From: Candidatus Acidulodesulfobacterium ferriphilum | GTDB lineage: Bacteria > SZUA-79 > Acidulodesulfobacterales > Acidulodesulfobacteraceae | Direction: 5' to 3' | Length of the DNA: 64,000 nt | NCBI GenBank assembly: GCA_004195035.1 | Contig: SGBD01000001.1 | Span: forward strand, 602,368 to 666,367 | Shown here: piece after piece, positions 52,526 to 62,437 of the stretch | How positions within the stretch are numbered: the first letter of the stretch is position 1 | How the letters are laid out: the number at the start of each line of letters is the position of its first letter | Position numbers and translations under genes: made by a program | The notes under the pieces: generated by a model | Seen by the model: only the letters and a program-made list of their open reading frames with translations | Databases searched by the model: none | What the model was told of the DNA's origin: nothing

Positions 52526-54037
52526 TTAACCTTCCACGAATATATTTTTAAATTTATCCAAAGAGGCGATAAGATTAGATTTAATAGATTCGTCTATTGC
52601 CTTTTTTTCCCTTATATCGTTGTATATTTCAGGATTATTATTTTCGATATATAATAGAAGCTCCCTTTCATATTCTTTTATAGAGGCAAGCTTATAATCC
52701 GTCAAATACCCGTTATTTGCCGCAAATAATATTACGACCTCTTTCTCGATAGGCATCGGCTCATATTGGCCCTGTTTAAGAAGCTCCGACATCATCCTTC
52801 CGCGGGCAAGCATCTCCTGCGTTGTTTTATCGAGGTCTGCCCCGAACTGTGCAAACGCGGCTAATTCCCTGTATTGCGCCAAAGAAAGTCTTAATCCCCC
52901 CGAAACCTGTTTCATCGCTTTTATCTGCGCATCGCCGCCGACTCTGGATACCGAAAGGCCCGCGTTTACCGCGGGCCTGACGCCCGCATAAAAAAGATCG
53001 GTTTCGAGAAATATCTGTCCGTCCGTAATAGATATGACATTGGTCGGAATATATGCCGAAACATCCCCCGCCTGAGTTTCGATTATAGGGAGCGCCGTGA
53101 GCGACCCTCCGCCGTGGGCATCGTTCAGCTTGGCCGCTCTTTCCAAAAGCCTAGAATGCAGGTAAAAAACATCCCCGGGATACGCTTCTCTGCCTGGCGG
53201 CCTCCTTAAAAGCAGCGACAACTCCCTGTAAGCAACGGCGTGTTTCGATAAATCGTCGTATATTATAAGGCAATGCATGCCGTTATCCCTGAAGTATTCC
53301 CCCATCGTAACCCCCGTATAAGGAGCAAAATATTGAAGGGTTGCGGGGTCGCTCGCGTTAGCCGCGATTATCGTAGTATATTCCATTGCCCCTTCCCTCA
53401 TAAGGCGGTCGTAAATAAAAGATACGCTTGACTGTTTTTGTCCGATTGCCACATAAATGCAATAAACGCCCGAATTCTTTTGGTTTAGTATCGTATCTAT
53501 CGCTATGGCGGTCTTTCCGGTCTGCCTGTCGCCGATTATAAGTTCCCTTTGCCCCCTGCCGATAGGAATCAGCGCGTCTATAACCTTTAAACCGGTGTAT
53601 AAAGGCTCATTAACCTTTTTTCTATGAACTATGCCGACCGCCTTTTTTTCGATATAAGAGTATTTATCGGTTTTAATGGGGTTTTTGCCGTCGATAGGCC
53701 TTCCAAGCCCGTCAAGAACCCTTCCTATGACCTCTTTTCCGACGGGAACTTCGGCAATTTTTCCCGTTCTTTTTACGGCGTCCCCTTCTTTAACATAAGA
53801 TTCCTCTCCAAGAATCGCGACGCCGACATTATCCTCTTCAAGGTTTAATACATAGCCGTACACATCCGGGGTAATCTCTAACATTTCTCCTATCATAACA
53901 TTCTTGAGGCCGTATATTTTCGCCACATTGTCGCCCACGGATAAAACGACCCCTACTTCGCTTATATCTATATTTTTTGTATATGTTTCGATTCTTTTTT
54001 TAATAATCTCGGTATTTTCCGATGCCTTAACCGCCAT
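52526..54037 (-). CDS. atpA: ATP synthase F1 alpha subunit
   Basis: 503 residues from the ATG at 54037, which has GGGAG 9 bases upstream; an in-frame TTG at 54043 is less likely. Walker [17 protein letters not shown], then [20 protein letters not shown] and [20 protein letters not shown]. Regulatory nucleotide-binding subunit. It overlaps the end of the delta gene by 11 bases. Confidence 0.97.
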   Translation of the reverse strand: MAVKASENTEIIKKRIETYTKNIDISEVGVVLSVGDNVAKIYGLKNVMIGEMLEITPDVYGYVLNLEEDNVGVAILGEESYVKEGDAVKRTGKIAEVPVGKEVIGRVLDGLGRPIDGKNPIKTDKYSYIEKKAVGIVHRKKVNEPLYTGLKVIDALIPIGRGQRELIIGDRQTGKTAIAIDTILNQKNSGVYCIYVAIGQKQSSVSFIYDRLMREGAMEYTTIIAANASDPATLQYFAPYTGVTMGEYFRDNGMHCLIIYDDLSKHAVAYRELSLLLRRPPGREAYPGDVFYLHSRLLERAAKLNDAHGGGSLTALPIIETQAGDVSAYIPTNVISITDGQIFLETDLFYAGVRPAVNAGLSVSRVGGDAQIKAMKQVSGGLRLSLAQYRELAAFAQFGADLDKTTQEMLARGRMMSELLKQGQYEPMPIEKEVVILFAANNGYLTDYKLASIKEYERELLLYIENNNPEIYNDIREKKAIDESIKSNLIASLDKFKNIFVEG

Positions 54038-54587
54038 AAACAAATGCTCCCTGTTTTAAATAATTATAGAAGTTTTCTAATTGAGTCTTTATACTGCTGT
54101 CATATAACCTGCCTTCCAAATTTATAATATATCCGCCGATTATTTCGGGCGCAACCTTCTCGTTTATAACAATTTTTTTACTTAAAGCCTTTTCAATCAT
54201 ATTTTTGATTTGAAGGGCTTCTTCATCTTTTAACTTTTTGGCGGAAACAACATTGACTATTGCTATGCCGAGAAAATCATTTCTGAGTCTCGAAAATTCC
54301 TGTAAAATTTTCGGCAAATATCTTGCTCTTTCATTTTCTATCAATAAATGTATAAAACTTATAAATTCCCGGCTCAATGACAGTTCTTTGCCTAAAAGAT
54401 TAATTACTTCTTTTCTTTCTTTTTTATCTATAAAGGTTTGCGATAAAAATTCTTTGAGACATAGCACGTTATTGCAAAAATCGATAAAACTGTTAATTTC
54501 TTCAAAAATCCCTTCTATCCTGTCCAAATCATGGGCTATTTTAAAAAGGGCTCCCGCGTATCTCTTTGCTATTTTGCTATCTAACAT
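54027..54587 (-). CDS. atpH: ATP synthase F1 delta subunit
   Basis: 186 residues. N-terminal helical bundle ([20 protein letters not shown]) and C-terminal [20 protein letters not shown]. It links F1 to the peripheral b stalk. The 123-base gap before it contains an interrupted REP-like repeat, unlike the tight spacing elsewhere in the cluster. Confidence 0.93.
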   Translation of the reverse strand: MLDSKIAKRYAGALFKIAHDLDRIEGIFEEINSFIDFCNNVLCLKEFLSQTFIDKKERKEVINLLGKELSLSREFISFIHLLIENERARYLPKILQEFSRLRNDFLGIAIVNVVSAKKLKDEEALQIKNMIEKALSKKIVINEKVAPEIIGGYIINLEGRLYDSSIKTQLENFYNYLKQGAFVYGG

Positions 54588-54599
54588 AAAATATAAATT

Positions 54600-54674
54600 G
54601 TCATTCCCGCGTAGGCGGTAAAGTTTAGGATAAACTTCACGAGACCAAAGGTCGAGAGCGAAGCGGTAATCCAG
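54600..54674. repeat. Interrupted REP-like repeat between atpF and atpH
   Basis: gtcattcccgcgtaggcgg is separated from its expected partner taatccag by about 47 bases that include aaagtttaggataaacttca and gagaccaaaggtcgagagcg. Confidence 0.6.
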
Positions 54675-54710
54675 CCAAAAAGAGTTGTGGAATACCTCTT
54701 TGCTGTTTTG

Positions 54711-55187
54711 TTATTTAATAATTGCTTCATCGTTAAGCTTAAGGATATTATCGTTTACTTTATCTAAGACCTCCTCCGTCAGTTCCCTATTTGTAATATC
54801 TTTGGCAATCTTAAAGGACATATCGAGAGCCTCTTGATAAAGCTCTCTTTTTTGTTTGTCTATTTCCGATTTCGCAAGGGTTAAATAATTCCCCAAAATT
54901 TTTTCGGCAGAGGCTTTCGCATCTTCTATAATGCGGATTTTTTCTACTTCCGCCTCTTTTACCGCTTCTTTTTTTATTTCTTCTATTTCCTTTTTGACTT
55001 CTTTAAGCCTATTTTGAGCATCTTTGTAAAGTTCCTCCGCCCGCTTTTCGGCCTCTATAGCTTTTTCTATCGAAAGATTAATATCCTTCTTTCTTTTATC
55101 GAAAAATGGGTTTATATATCTTATAAATATATACGCAAGCCCTGCCAGAAGCAATGCGGTATCGAATATCCGCCAAAAAAGTTCCAT
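54711..55187 (-). CDS. atpF: ATP synthase F0 b subunit
   Basis: 158 residues. One N-terminal membrane helix (TALLLAGLAYIFIRYINPFF) followed by a long charged coiled coil (AEELYKDAQNRLKEVKKEIE). It forms half of the peripheral stalk. It lies 28 bases downstream of the b' gene. Confidence 0.9.
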   Translation of the reverse strand: MELFWRIFDTALLLAGLAYIFIRYINPFFDKRKKDINLSIEKAIEAEKRAEELYKDAQNRLKEVKKEIEEIKKEAVKEAEVEKIRIIEDAKASAEKILGNYLTLAKSEIDKQKRELYQEALDMSFKIAKDITNRELTEEVLDKVNDNILKLNDEAIIK

Positions 55188-55215
55188 AATTCCATTCTAT
55201 TTTATTTATTTTATT

Positions 55216-55641
55216 CTATTCTATAATTTTTTTAAAAATTAAAATCGATAATTCTTCGGATTTTTCTTTAATAGAACTTAATACCGCGGTTTTTTCTGCG
55301 TTAAATTCTTTTACAGCGCTTTCGAACTTGGCGGCCGCGCTGATTTTAGTATCGGATAAAAGGTTATTTGCTTCGGTTTGGGCTTCCTTGCGAAACCTTT
55401 CTTTTATTTCGTTTATTTCGAATCTTAAATTTTTTCTTTCGTTGCCCGCTTCTTCGTTTAACGCTTCCGCTAATTTTTCGAGGTTATTTTGCTTATCCTC
55501 GTTTAAGCCGATAATTTCCTCCCGTTTTTTTAAAATAGCCCGCAAAGGCTTTAATAGAAACAGATTTAAAAGGTAAGTAAAAATCAGAAATGCCGCGGCT
55601 TCAAATAAAAGTCCCTGCCATGTTATGATTAATTCGGTCAT
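55216..55641 (-). CDS. atpF': ATP synthase F0 b' subunit
   Basis: 141 residues. An N-terminal helix (LLFEAAAFLIFTYLLNLFLL) then PLRAILKKREEIIGLNEDKQ, the typical first turn of b/b' proteins, and a coiled coil. Being first in the cluster and distinct from the next b gene makes this the b' of a heterodimeric stalk. No atpB (a) or atpE (c) gene is adjacent. Confidence 0.85.
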   Translation of the reverse strand: MTELIITWQGLLFEAAAFLIFTYLLNLFLLKPLRAILKKREEIIGLNEDKQNNLEKLAEALNEEAGNERKNLRFEINEIKERFRKEAQTEANNLLSDTKISAAAKFESAVKEFNAEKTAVLSSIKEKSEELSILIFKKIIE

Positions 55642-55849
55642 ATTATAATTTATAATATATTATAAATAAAGTAAACAAGATATAAGTCTATATTATCGAA
55701 TTATATCAAAAATAAATTAAATATCAATTTATTTATATATTTATTTATATATAAATATTTTTGTGTTTTTTGATTATAATTTTTATAGATTATATGGTAA
55801 TATTTATATAACTAATACATCGAATAATTAAACGGGGGCTTGTCATTTA

Positions 55850-56581
55850 ATGGACGGACAGGAACGGGAACAAGACAAATATAGCGATTCCGCTGTTAAC
55901 GATGTTCGAATAAAGAACGCCGAGGCAATAGAGCAAATAATTAACAATATTTTAATTTCAAAAAAAGAACTCGGCATTACGCTTTATCCGTCAAAGGGAT
56001 ATTTTAAATCCTATTTATTAGAAATAAAGCCAAAATTTTTGCTTATAGACAGCCTTATGCCCTTTTACGGAAATAAAATAATTTCCAAATCGGAGTTTAT
56101 AAAAGTTGGCGTGGACTCAGGAAACAACAATATCGAACGATATTTTTTAACTAAATTTAAGGAAGAAATAATTAACGGCGAAGATATTAATTTTTTAATT
56201 TTTAAGCCTATAGAGGTTGTTTTAATTGAAAAGAGGATAGCTTTAAGGGTTTCGACAAGCCAGTCAAATATGGCTTTTATTAATTTCTCGCATAACGGCC
56301 AAAATTATTTTATGCCTGTTCATGACTTATCGTGGAACGGCATGTCATTTAATTCCGAATTTAAAATAGAAACGGGATATGTTATAAAACATGCGTTAAT
56401 AAAACTTTCGGAAAAATCTATTAACGCCGATTTAAAAATTGCGCATTCCACATACTTAAGCGGCCGATACCGGGTTGGATGCATGATTATAAATATTTCG
56501 GATAACGATAGAGATAAGCTGATTAATTTTATTTTAACGATCGAAAGGCAGGATATTAATTCTAACCTCGGATTAGATTAG
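55850..56581 (+). CDS. PilZ-domain c-di-GMP-binding protein (YcgR-like layout)
   Basis: 243 residues. An N-terminal YcgR_2-like beta domain (about 30-125) is followed by PilZ motifs: EKRIALRVST (RxxxR near 128-132) and DLSWNGMSF (D/NxSxxG near 161-166). Both c-di-GMP contact motifs are intact. It probably adjusts motility, pili or secretion to c-di-GMP. GGGGG is upstream of the ATG. Divergent from the ATP synthase cluster and convergent with parB. Confidence 0.85.
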   Translation: MDGQEREQDKYSDSAVNDVRIKNAEAIEQIINNILISKKELGITLYPSKGYFKSYLLEIKPKFLLIDSLMPFYGNKIISKSEFIKVGVDSGNNNIERYFLTKFKEEIINGEDINFLIFKPIEVVLIEKRIALRVSTSQSNMAFINFSHNGQNYFMPVHDLSWNGMSFNSEFKIETGYVIKHALIKLSEKSINADLKIAHSTYLSGRYRVGCMIINISDNDRDKLINFILTIERQDINSNLGLD

Positions 56582-56589
56582 TCCAATCT

Positions 56590-57495
56590 TTATTTTTTTA
56601 TTAATTTGATAAGCCTTTCGAGTTCTTCTGCGGAAGAAAAGTTGATTTCAATCTTTCCTTTTAGTTCATTGCCCTTATTTTTATAGTCTATCCTGACTTG
56701 AGCCTGAAGTCTTTCAAAAAGCGCGCCTTCATAGTTTTTAATCTGAGAAAATATCGAAAAATCCTTTTTGGGTTTATGCTTCTGTTTTCCGGATTTAATT
56801 GCTTTAGCCGCGCGCTCCGTCTCTCTTACGGTTAGTTTTTCATTGGAAATTTTATTTAGAAGCATGTTTATCTCGCCGCCTGAAAGACCGATAAGGTTTC
56901 TTGCATGGGACGGGGTAATTTTTCCATAGACAAGATCATTTTTAATTTCATCCGGCAAAGAAAGCATCCTTATCATGTTTGTAATTGTGGCCCTATCTTT
57001 GCCCACTTTGACCGAAAGTTCTTCGTGCGTTAATTTATATTCCTCGATTAATCTCACATAACAGTTTGCTTCTTCGATAACATTTAAATCCTGTCTCTGG
57101 ATATTTTCGATAAGGGCAATTTCGAGGGCTAAGACGCCCGAAATGTCTTTGATTATAGCGGGAACCTTATTAAATTTCAGCTCTTTGGCAGCCCTGTATC
57201 TCCTTTCGCCCGCGATTAAATCATAGCCGCCGCCGTCCCGGGATTTAGAAACTATTAAAGGTTGGATGATGCCGTTTTCTTTGATAGAGTTTTTTAATTC
57301 GGTAAGCTTATCCTCGTCAAAATACTGCCTTGGCTGGTAAACCCCGGTATTTATCTTATCTATTTCGATTTCAAAAACCGAAAGCTTTCCGTCCGCGTCC
57401 GCATGGATGCCGTCCTGAACATAGGCATCCGTTAAAAGCGCGCCTAATCCCCTGCCTAATACGACCCTTTTTGACGATTTTTCTTTTTCTTCCAT
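56590..57495 (-). CDS. parB: Chromosome partitioning protein ParB
   Basis: 301 residues from the ATG at 57495 (MEEKEKSSKRVVLGRGLGAL). A longer frame from 57585 is rejected because it starts in a REP-like repeat. N-terminal ParA-contact LGRGLGALL; CTPase motifs QPLIVSK and AGERRYRAAKEL; HTH (LTHEELSVKVGKDRATITNM) and the C-terminal dimer domain. It binds parS and spreads. The parS-like site is at 58473. Confidence 0.95.
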   Translation of the reverse strand: MEEKEKSSKRVVLGRGLGALLTDAYVQDGIHADADGKLSVFEIEIDKINTGVYQPRQYFDEDKLTELKNSIKENGIIQPLIVSKSRDGGGYDLIAGERRYRAAKELKFNKVPAIIKDISGVLALEIALIENIQRQDLNVIEEANCYVRLIEEYKLTHEELSVKVGKDRATITNMIRMLSLPDEIKNDLVYGKITPSHARNLIGLSGGEINMLLNKISNEKLTVRETERAAKAIKSGKQKHKPKKDFSIFSQIKNYEGALFERLQAQVRIDYKNKGNELKGKIEINFSSAEELERLIKLIKK

Positions 57496-57521
57496 AAATA
57501 ACCCGCCTGTCCCAACCCGCT

Positions 57522-57597
57522 TGTCATTCCCGCGTATGCGATATTTTTGTCCATGCTTATCAAAGCAAGTCTTTGATGTGGGCAAAAATGCCGGTTT
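57522..57597. repeat. Partial REP-like repeat and hairpin between parA and parB
   Basis: tgtcattcccgcgtatgcg at 57522 is a half unit. On the minus strand it is preceded by ATCAAAG-acttg-CTTTGAT, a 7-bp hairpin, and by imperfect caaaaat repeats. No gene is seen. Confidence 0.5.
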
Positions 57598-58365
57598 TTA
57601 CGCAACCTTGGACAAAAATTCTTTTGTTAATTCGATATAATAAATCGCTCCCTTGGAATTTATATCGTACAGTATTATAGGCTTACCAAAACTCGAACTT
57701 TCCGGAAGTTTGACATTCCTCGGTATAACATTTTCATATATCTTCTGCCCAAAATATTTTTTAACCTCGCTGACTATCTGATTTGTAAGATTTGCCCTTC
57801 CGTCAAACATTGTAAACAAAACTCCTTCGATATGCAAATCCTTGTTAAGTCTTTGATTAACAAGCCTGATCGTCTGCATCAGTCTCGATATTCCTTCCAA
57901 TGAATAATACTCGCACTGCATAGGGATTAAGACGCTGTTGGAAGCGGTTAACGCGTTTATCGTCAGCAGCCCTAAAGACGGCGGAGTATCGATAAAAATA
58001 TAATCATAATCACTGCTTATTTTATCGATAATATTCCTTTTAAGAAAATATTCTCTTTCATCCATACTTACTAATTCCACCTCTATGCCCGCAAGGTCGG
58101 AGGTCGCTGGAATTATGTCGAGATTTTTCATCTGCGTCGGGTATATGGCGCCTTCAACCGCGGATTCGTCAATCAGGCATTCATAAACGGTCGGTCTTGA
58201 CTTATCGACAAGGGTATTTAAACCGCTCGTCGCGTTAGCCTGCGGGTCGGCATCGATTAAGAGGATTTTCTTCTCGTACGCCGAAAGACAGGCGGCAATA
58301 TTGATTGCCGTAGTGGTTTTTCCTACCCCGCCCTTTTGATTGGAAACACAGATTACCTTTGCCAT
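57598..58365 (-). CDS. parA: Chromosome partitioning ATPase ParA/Soj
   Basis: 255 residues. Deviant Walker A KGGVGKTTTAINIA at the N-terminus, DADPQANATSG (A') and DYIFIDTPPSLGLL (Walker B). The C-terminal NVKLPESSSFGKPIILYDIN is typical of chromosomal Soj. Upstream of parB in the same orientation. rsmG lies 3.3 kb away, in keeping with the usual near-origin location. Confidence 0.96.
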   Translation of the reverse strand: MAKVICVSNQKGGVGKTTTAINIAACLSAYEKKILLIDADPQANATSGLNTLVDKSRPTVYECLIDESAVEGAIYPTQMKNLDIIPATSDLAGIEVELVSMDEREYFLKRNIIDKISSDYDYIFIDTPPSLGLLTINALTASNSVLIPMQCEYYSLEGISRLMQTIRLVNQRLNKDLHIEGVLFTMFDGRANLTNQIVSEVKKYFGQKIYENVIPRNVKLPESSSFGKPIILYDINSKGAIYYIELTKEFLSKVA

Positions 58366-58472
58366 TATCGTTTAGTTTATATAAATTATTTAGCAGACAA
58401 AATTTAAAAACAATGACTCTTTTAATTTATAAACCAAAATTTTATTAAAGTAAAGATAAATTTTTTAATCGA

Positions 58473-58488
58473 TGTTTCACATGAAACA
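58473..58488. promoter_or_regulatory. parS: parS-like centromere site
   Basis: TGTTTCACATGAAACA matches the 16-bp bacterial parS consensus (TGTTNCACGTGAAACA) with one central change (G to A). It lies 108 bases upstream of parA. Confidence 0.85.
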
Positions 58489-58603
58489 TTATATCTTTTT
58501 TGTAACAAAAATTTAACAAAACCTTCATAAAATTGTAACAATAAAAATATATAATTAAATTAATTTCGAAATGCAAACTTTTTTAAGATAAGCGGGGTTA
58601 AAC

Positions 58604-58945
58604 ATGGAAAAATTTTTTAATAATCGAAAATTACCCGATTTGCCGAATCAAAACGATGCCCTGCGGAATCCGGCCCCCGTGAAAAAACCTGAATCATTTA
58701 TAGAAAAAGTGCTTGAAAAAGCCTCTCAAAACGCCGTTATCGTTAGGTCGAAATATATGAATATTATTAAAAGGGACATCGCATCCTCCGACAGAAAAGA
58801 AGCCGTAATGAACTTAAAATGCGGATGCGATGAATATGATATGAATGTTTTGGTAACCGAAAAAGATGTTGAAAAAATTTACGAAAGGTTTGTCAAAAAA
58901 TGCACTAAATGTAATCAACCGATAAAAATTTCTTTCAAATTTTAA
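58604..58945 (+). CDS. Small zinc-ribbon-like protein
   Basis: 113 residues. The C-terminal half has LKCGCDEYDMNVLVTEKDVE followed by VKKCTKCNQPIKI, a CxC...CxxC set that could bind one zinc ion. The N-terminal part is basic and Pro-rich. GGGGTT lies before the ATG. Family not recognised. It sits between parA and thpR on the opposite strand from parA. Confidence 0.6.
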   Translation: MEKFFNNRKLPDLPNQNDALRNPAPVKKPESFIEKVLEKASQNAVIVRSKYMNIIKRDIASSDRKEAVMNLKCGCDEYDMNVLVTEKDVEKIYERFVKKCTKCNQPIKISFKF

Positions 58946-59013
58946 TGGGGGACCACTCTTGACATAATTTTCCGTCCATGCAAAAATATCCGAATAAATA
59001 ATTTTTAATTTTT

Positions 59014-59649
59014 ATGGAAAAACCGGAAACAAAAAGACTCTTTATTGCCGTAGATTTGCCCTCCGCTATTAAAAAAAGGGTAACACAATTCGTTAAATCC
59101 GCCCGCCTTGCAGACACTAAATATTTCAGGCCTGTCCCGCAAAAAAACTTGCATATAACGATACTGTTCCTCGGCAACATCGAATTAAATCAAGAAGCGG
59201 TTATAAAAAAGCTTTTATCGGAAATAGAAATTAAAAACTTCGATATATCGGTCGGCAATAACTTATTTTTTTCTTTAGGAAACAGTTCGGGAATAGTTTA
59301 TTTAAAAATCAAAAAGGGGGCGCGCGAGTTAAAACTTATATATGAAAATTTATTAAAAGGCGTGCTTAATTCGGGAATTAATATTAAAATAGATAAAAGG
59401 CCGTTTATGCCGCATATCACCCTTGCAAGGATAAAGGACGGCTCTAACAATAAAAATAAAAACGATATTCTTAATTTGTTAAAACCGTTCAATCCGAATA
59501 ATGCGCCGCTATCACCTGACGGATTGAAATTCCGTGAATTTAACTGTAAAAAAATTATACTTAAACAGAGCATTACCGAGGACGGTTCGCCGGTTTATAA
59601 AAATATTTACCACTCTCACCCTTTTATGCAAATTACGGGAGACAGGTAA
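59014..59649 (+). CDS. thpR: RNA 2',3'-cyclic phosphodiesterase (2H family)
   Basis: 211 residues. Both 2H catalytic motifs are present: LHITILFLGN near residue 47 and MPHITLARIKD near 132. The N-terminus ETKRLFIAVDLPSAIKKRV is typical. It opens 2',3'-cyclic phosphate ends on RNA. It is convergent with the RtcB ligase gene and overlaps its 3' end by 34 bases; RtcB joins exactly such ends, so the two are likely functionally connected. Confidence 0.9.
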   Translation: MEKPETKRLFIAVDLPSAIKKRVTQFVKSARLADTKYFRPVPQKNLHITILFLGNIELNQEAVIKKLLSEIEIKNFDISVGNNLFFSLGNSSGIVYLKIKKGARELKLIYENLLKGVLNSGINIKIDKRPFMPHITLARIKDGSNNKNKNDILNLLKPFNPNNAPLSPDGLKFREFNCKKIILKQSITEDGSPVYKNIYHSHPFMQITGDR

Positions 59650-61076
59650 CAAACCCTTTTTGCCAGCCCCGCCTTTTCGGTAGCTTCCGCCACGGCATCG
59701 ACATTTTTATATGCGTCAGGGGCTTCTTCCGCAACGCCCCTCATTGACCTGCTTCTTATAATTATGCCTTTTTCTTTTAGTTCGTCTATGACTTCCCTGC
59801 CTCTCCATAATTTTAAAGCCTGATTTCTGCTCATCGCCCTTCCGGCTCCGTGGCTTGCCGAAGAAAAAGACCTTTCTTCGCTTTCTTTTGTCCCTGCAAG
59901 AACATACGAACCCGTTCCCATACTTCCGCCGATAATGACCGGCTGACCGGTTTCTTTAAAAAGATCCGGCAGCGAGGGATGAAACGGGCCAAAAGCTCTC
60001 GTTGCCCCCTTTCTGTGAACATATAATAAGAGTTCTTTGCCGTTTACCGTGTGCTTTTCGGCTTTGCAGGTATTGTGCGATACATCGAAAAGGGTTTTAA
60101 TATCAGCTTTCGGAAATATTTTTTCGAACGCGTCTCTCGTTAATTGCGCCAGCATCTGCCTGTTGCACAGCGCTACATTAATAGCGGCGTTCATTGCGCC
60201 CAAATACATCCCGCCTTCTACGGACTTAATCGGCGCGCAGGCCAGTTCCCTGTCGGGAAGATTTATCCCGTATTTTGCGGCGGCTTTTGCTAAAGTTATT
60301 AAATAATCGGTTCCAACCTGATGTCCGAGTCCTCTTGAGCCGCAGTGGATCGAAATAACTATCTGATTTTTTTTAAGACCGAAAACTTCTGCGGTATTTT
60401 CATCGAATATCTGTTTTACTGCCTGAACTTCCAGATAATGGTTGCCGGAGCCCAGCGTCCCCATCTCTGACTTTTGCCTTCTTTTTGCGGATATGGAAAC
60501 CATAGAAGGGTCGGCGCCGCTAACCTTTCCGCTATCCTCTATGTATAAAATATCCTCTTTCGTTCCGTATCCTTTGGAGGTTGCATAGTGAGCGCCGTTA
60601 AGCATAATCTCGTCAAGCTCCGCCTCATTAAGCGTGATATTTCCTTCCGCGCCTACCCCCGCAGGAATATTTCTAAAAAGCAAATCCGATAATTCTTTCA
60701 CATAAGGAGATATATCTTCTACTGTTAAATCGGTTTTAAGGCACCTGATCCCGCACGATATGTCAAAGCCCACACCCCCCGCAGAAATAATCCCGCCTTC
60801 TTCGGGGTCATATGCGGCAACCCCGCCGATAGGGAATCCGTATCCCCAGTGGGCATCCGGCATCGCAAAGGCATAGCCTTTAAGTCCCGGGAGCCGCGAA
60901 ACATTGATTATCTGCTCCTTTACCTTTTCGTCCATTGCCGCAAGCAGCTCCTTATCGGCATAGAAACGCACCGGAAGGCTCGCGCCTTCCTTGCCGGCTC
61001 CCAACCCTCCGCCTTCTTCTTTTAACCGGACCGCCCAGCAGTTCGGTTCGATTTGAACGAAATTTTCTAAATTCAT
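59616..61076 (-). CDS. rtcB: RNA ligase RtcB
   Basis: 486 residues. Mn-binding residues are seen in AGGVGFDISCGIRC, HCGSRGLGHQVG and LFDVSHNTCK. The GMP-accepting His is in SSASHGAGRAMSRNQA. It joins 2',3'-cyclic phosphate or 3'-phosphate RNA to 5'-OH ends using GTP. It lies directly downstream of the archease gene, its activating partner (19-base gap). Confidence 0.95.
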   Translation of the reverse strand: MNLENFVQIEPNCWAVRLKEEGGGLGAGKEGASLPVRFYADKELLAAMDEKVKEQIINVSRLPGLKGYAFAMPDAHWGYGFPIGGVAAYDPEEGGIISAGGVGFDISCGIRCLKTDLTVEDISPYVKELSDLLFRNIPAGVGAEGNITLNEAELDEIMLNGAHYATSKGYGTKEDILYIEDSGKVSGADPSMVSISAKRRQKSEMGTLGSGNHYLEVQAVKQIFDENTAEVFGLKKNQIVISIHCGSRGLGHQVGTDYLITLAKAAAKYGINLPDRELACAPIKSVEGGMYLGAMNAAINVALCNRQMLAQLTRDAFEKIFPKADIKTLFDVSHNTCKAEKHTVNGKELLLYVHRKGATRAFGPFHPSLPDLFKETGQPVIIGGSMGTGSYVLAGTKESEERSFSSASHGAGRAMSRNQALKLWRGREVIDELKEKGIIIRSRSMRGVAEEAPDAYKNVDAVAEATEKAGLAKRVCYLSPVICIKG

Positions 61077-61095
61077 AATAGTAATCGTGAACTAC

Positions 61096-61515
61096 CTAAA
61101 CATCCACGACGCAGCTTGCAATCCATATTCCGTTTTCATTTATTACGGATAATTTCGTTAAAGTCGCCCCTTTTACCTCAGTTCCCCTTTCCAGACCGCT
61201 ATACCATGATTCCCCGAAAGCTTCGCACATCCAGACATCTTTATCCCTTTCGACATGAAAACGGCTAAACACCATATTCGACAGATGAGATTCGTTCAGT
61301 AAATTATTAAGCCACGATATAAAAGCAAATTCGATGTCCGGCTCGGTAAAATTAAATTTTATCCGTTTAACCGGATTTACCTTCGAAATATCCGTGATTA
61401 TCGCAAACATCGCAACCGCCGCGGCTTCGAACGATTTTTCAAGGGTTTCCCCCTTTCCTATAATGCCAATATCCGCTCCATGTTCGAAATAAGAATAATT
61501 TTGAATTTCATCCAT
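61096..61515 (-). CDS. Archease
   Basis: 139 residues. FEHGADIGIIGKGETLEKSF, EAAAVAMFAIITDISKV and the C-terminal VKGATLTKLSVI and SCVVDV match archease, with the metal-binding Asp residues in HGADIGI and the final VDV. It helps RtcB guanylylation and turnover. First gene of the two-gene RNA-repair operon. Confidence 0.92.
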   Translation of the reverse strand: MDEIQNYSYFEHGADIGIIGKGETLEKSFEAAAVAMFAIITDISKVNPVKRIKFNFTEPDIEFAFISWLNNLLNESHLSNMVFSRFHVERDKDVWMCEAFGESWYSGLERGTEVKGATLTKLSVINENGIWIASCVVDV

Positions 61516-61643
61516 TATGTATTATTTATAAAATTTGCCGACTTCTTACTGCTAAAATTCTAAAATTATTATATATTATAATATATTTTTATAAAAAAAA
61601 TAAAAAAACCATATCTTTAAATTATCGGGTAAAATCTAAAATC

Positions 61644-62393
61644 ATGGTCCGTAAAACCTTAAAAGAAAAATTTACCGATGAAGCCTATAATTATTTGATA
61701 AATTATGAAATTATATTCAATGATATTGAACTAAGGCGGCTAATTGAAAAATTTTACATATTTTATGAGGAACTTTTGGAATGGAATAAAAAAATAAATC
61801 TTACGACGATAACGGATGCGGACGAATTTATCAAAAGACATATTATAGACAGCGCCTTCCTATTAAAAATTTTACGAACGGGGGCGCGGGAAACGAACGG
61901 GGGGCAGGACGGAATCAAATCTATTATGGATATCGGCTCAGGCGCGGGATTGCCAGGAATTATTCTAAGTATATTAAGGCCTGAGTTAAATGTTATTTCG
62001 GTGGAATCTATATTTAAAAAGTGCAATTTTCAAAAGGCGGCGGCAAGAAAACTAAATCTTTTAAATTTTCGGTGTTTAAATGCAAACATATTCGCATATA
62101 AAGATTTTAGCAACATCTTTGCTATAACCACGCGAGCGGCTTTTAACGCGGACGAACTTATTAACTTAATAGAAAAATTGAACTTAAAAAATGGCGTCGA
62201 TTTATATTTATTCTTATCGAAAACGGATGAGGTAAAAAAAATCGAAAACTTTAAATATAAATCCAAACGGGTTCGCTTGGATAGAATCTTATTTTATAAA
62301 ACGGACTACGATGCGGGTAAAAATAGCGATTTTAAGCTTATCGCAAACTTTATCGCAATGCCGCAACCCGCATCCGTGCCAATTCAGGAATAA
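61644..62393 (+). CDS. rsmG: 16S rRNA (guanine527-N7)-methyltransferase RsmG
   Basis: 249 residues. LEWNKKINLTTITDADEFIK, RHIIDSAFLL, then the SAM loop IMDIGSGAGLPGIILSILRP. It methylates G527 of 16S rRNA. The N-terminal extension is longer than in E. coli. Usually near parAB and the origin, as here. Confidence 0.93.
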   Translation: MVRKTLKEKFTDEAYNYLINYEIIFNDIELRRLIEKFYIFYEELLEWNKKINLTTITDADEFIKRHIIDSAFLLKILRTGARETNGGQDGIKSIMDIGSGAGLPGIILSILRPELNVISVESIFKKCNFQKAAARKLNLLNFRCLNANIFAYKDFSNIFAITTRAAFNADELINLIEKLNLKNGVDLYLFLSKTDEVKKIENFKYKSKRVRLDRILFYKTDYDAGKNSDFKLIANFIAMPQPASVPIQE

Positions 62394-62437
62394 GCCGCGG
62401 GATTAAGCTCCGCTTTCCGCCAAGGTTTTATATTAAG

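Noticed and set aside
57496-57585. N-terminal extension of ParB
   Set aside because: Those 30 codons overlap a REP-like half unit and lack a good start; conserved ParB sequence begins at the ATG at 57495.
58380-58603. Replication origin
   Set aside because: The region is AT-rich with a parS-like site, but no cluster of TTATNCACA boxes and no dnaA or dnaN gene are present.
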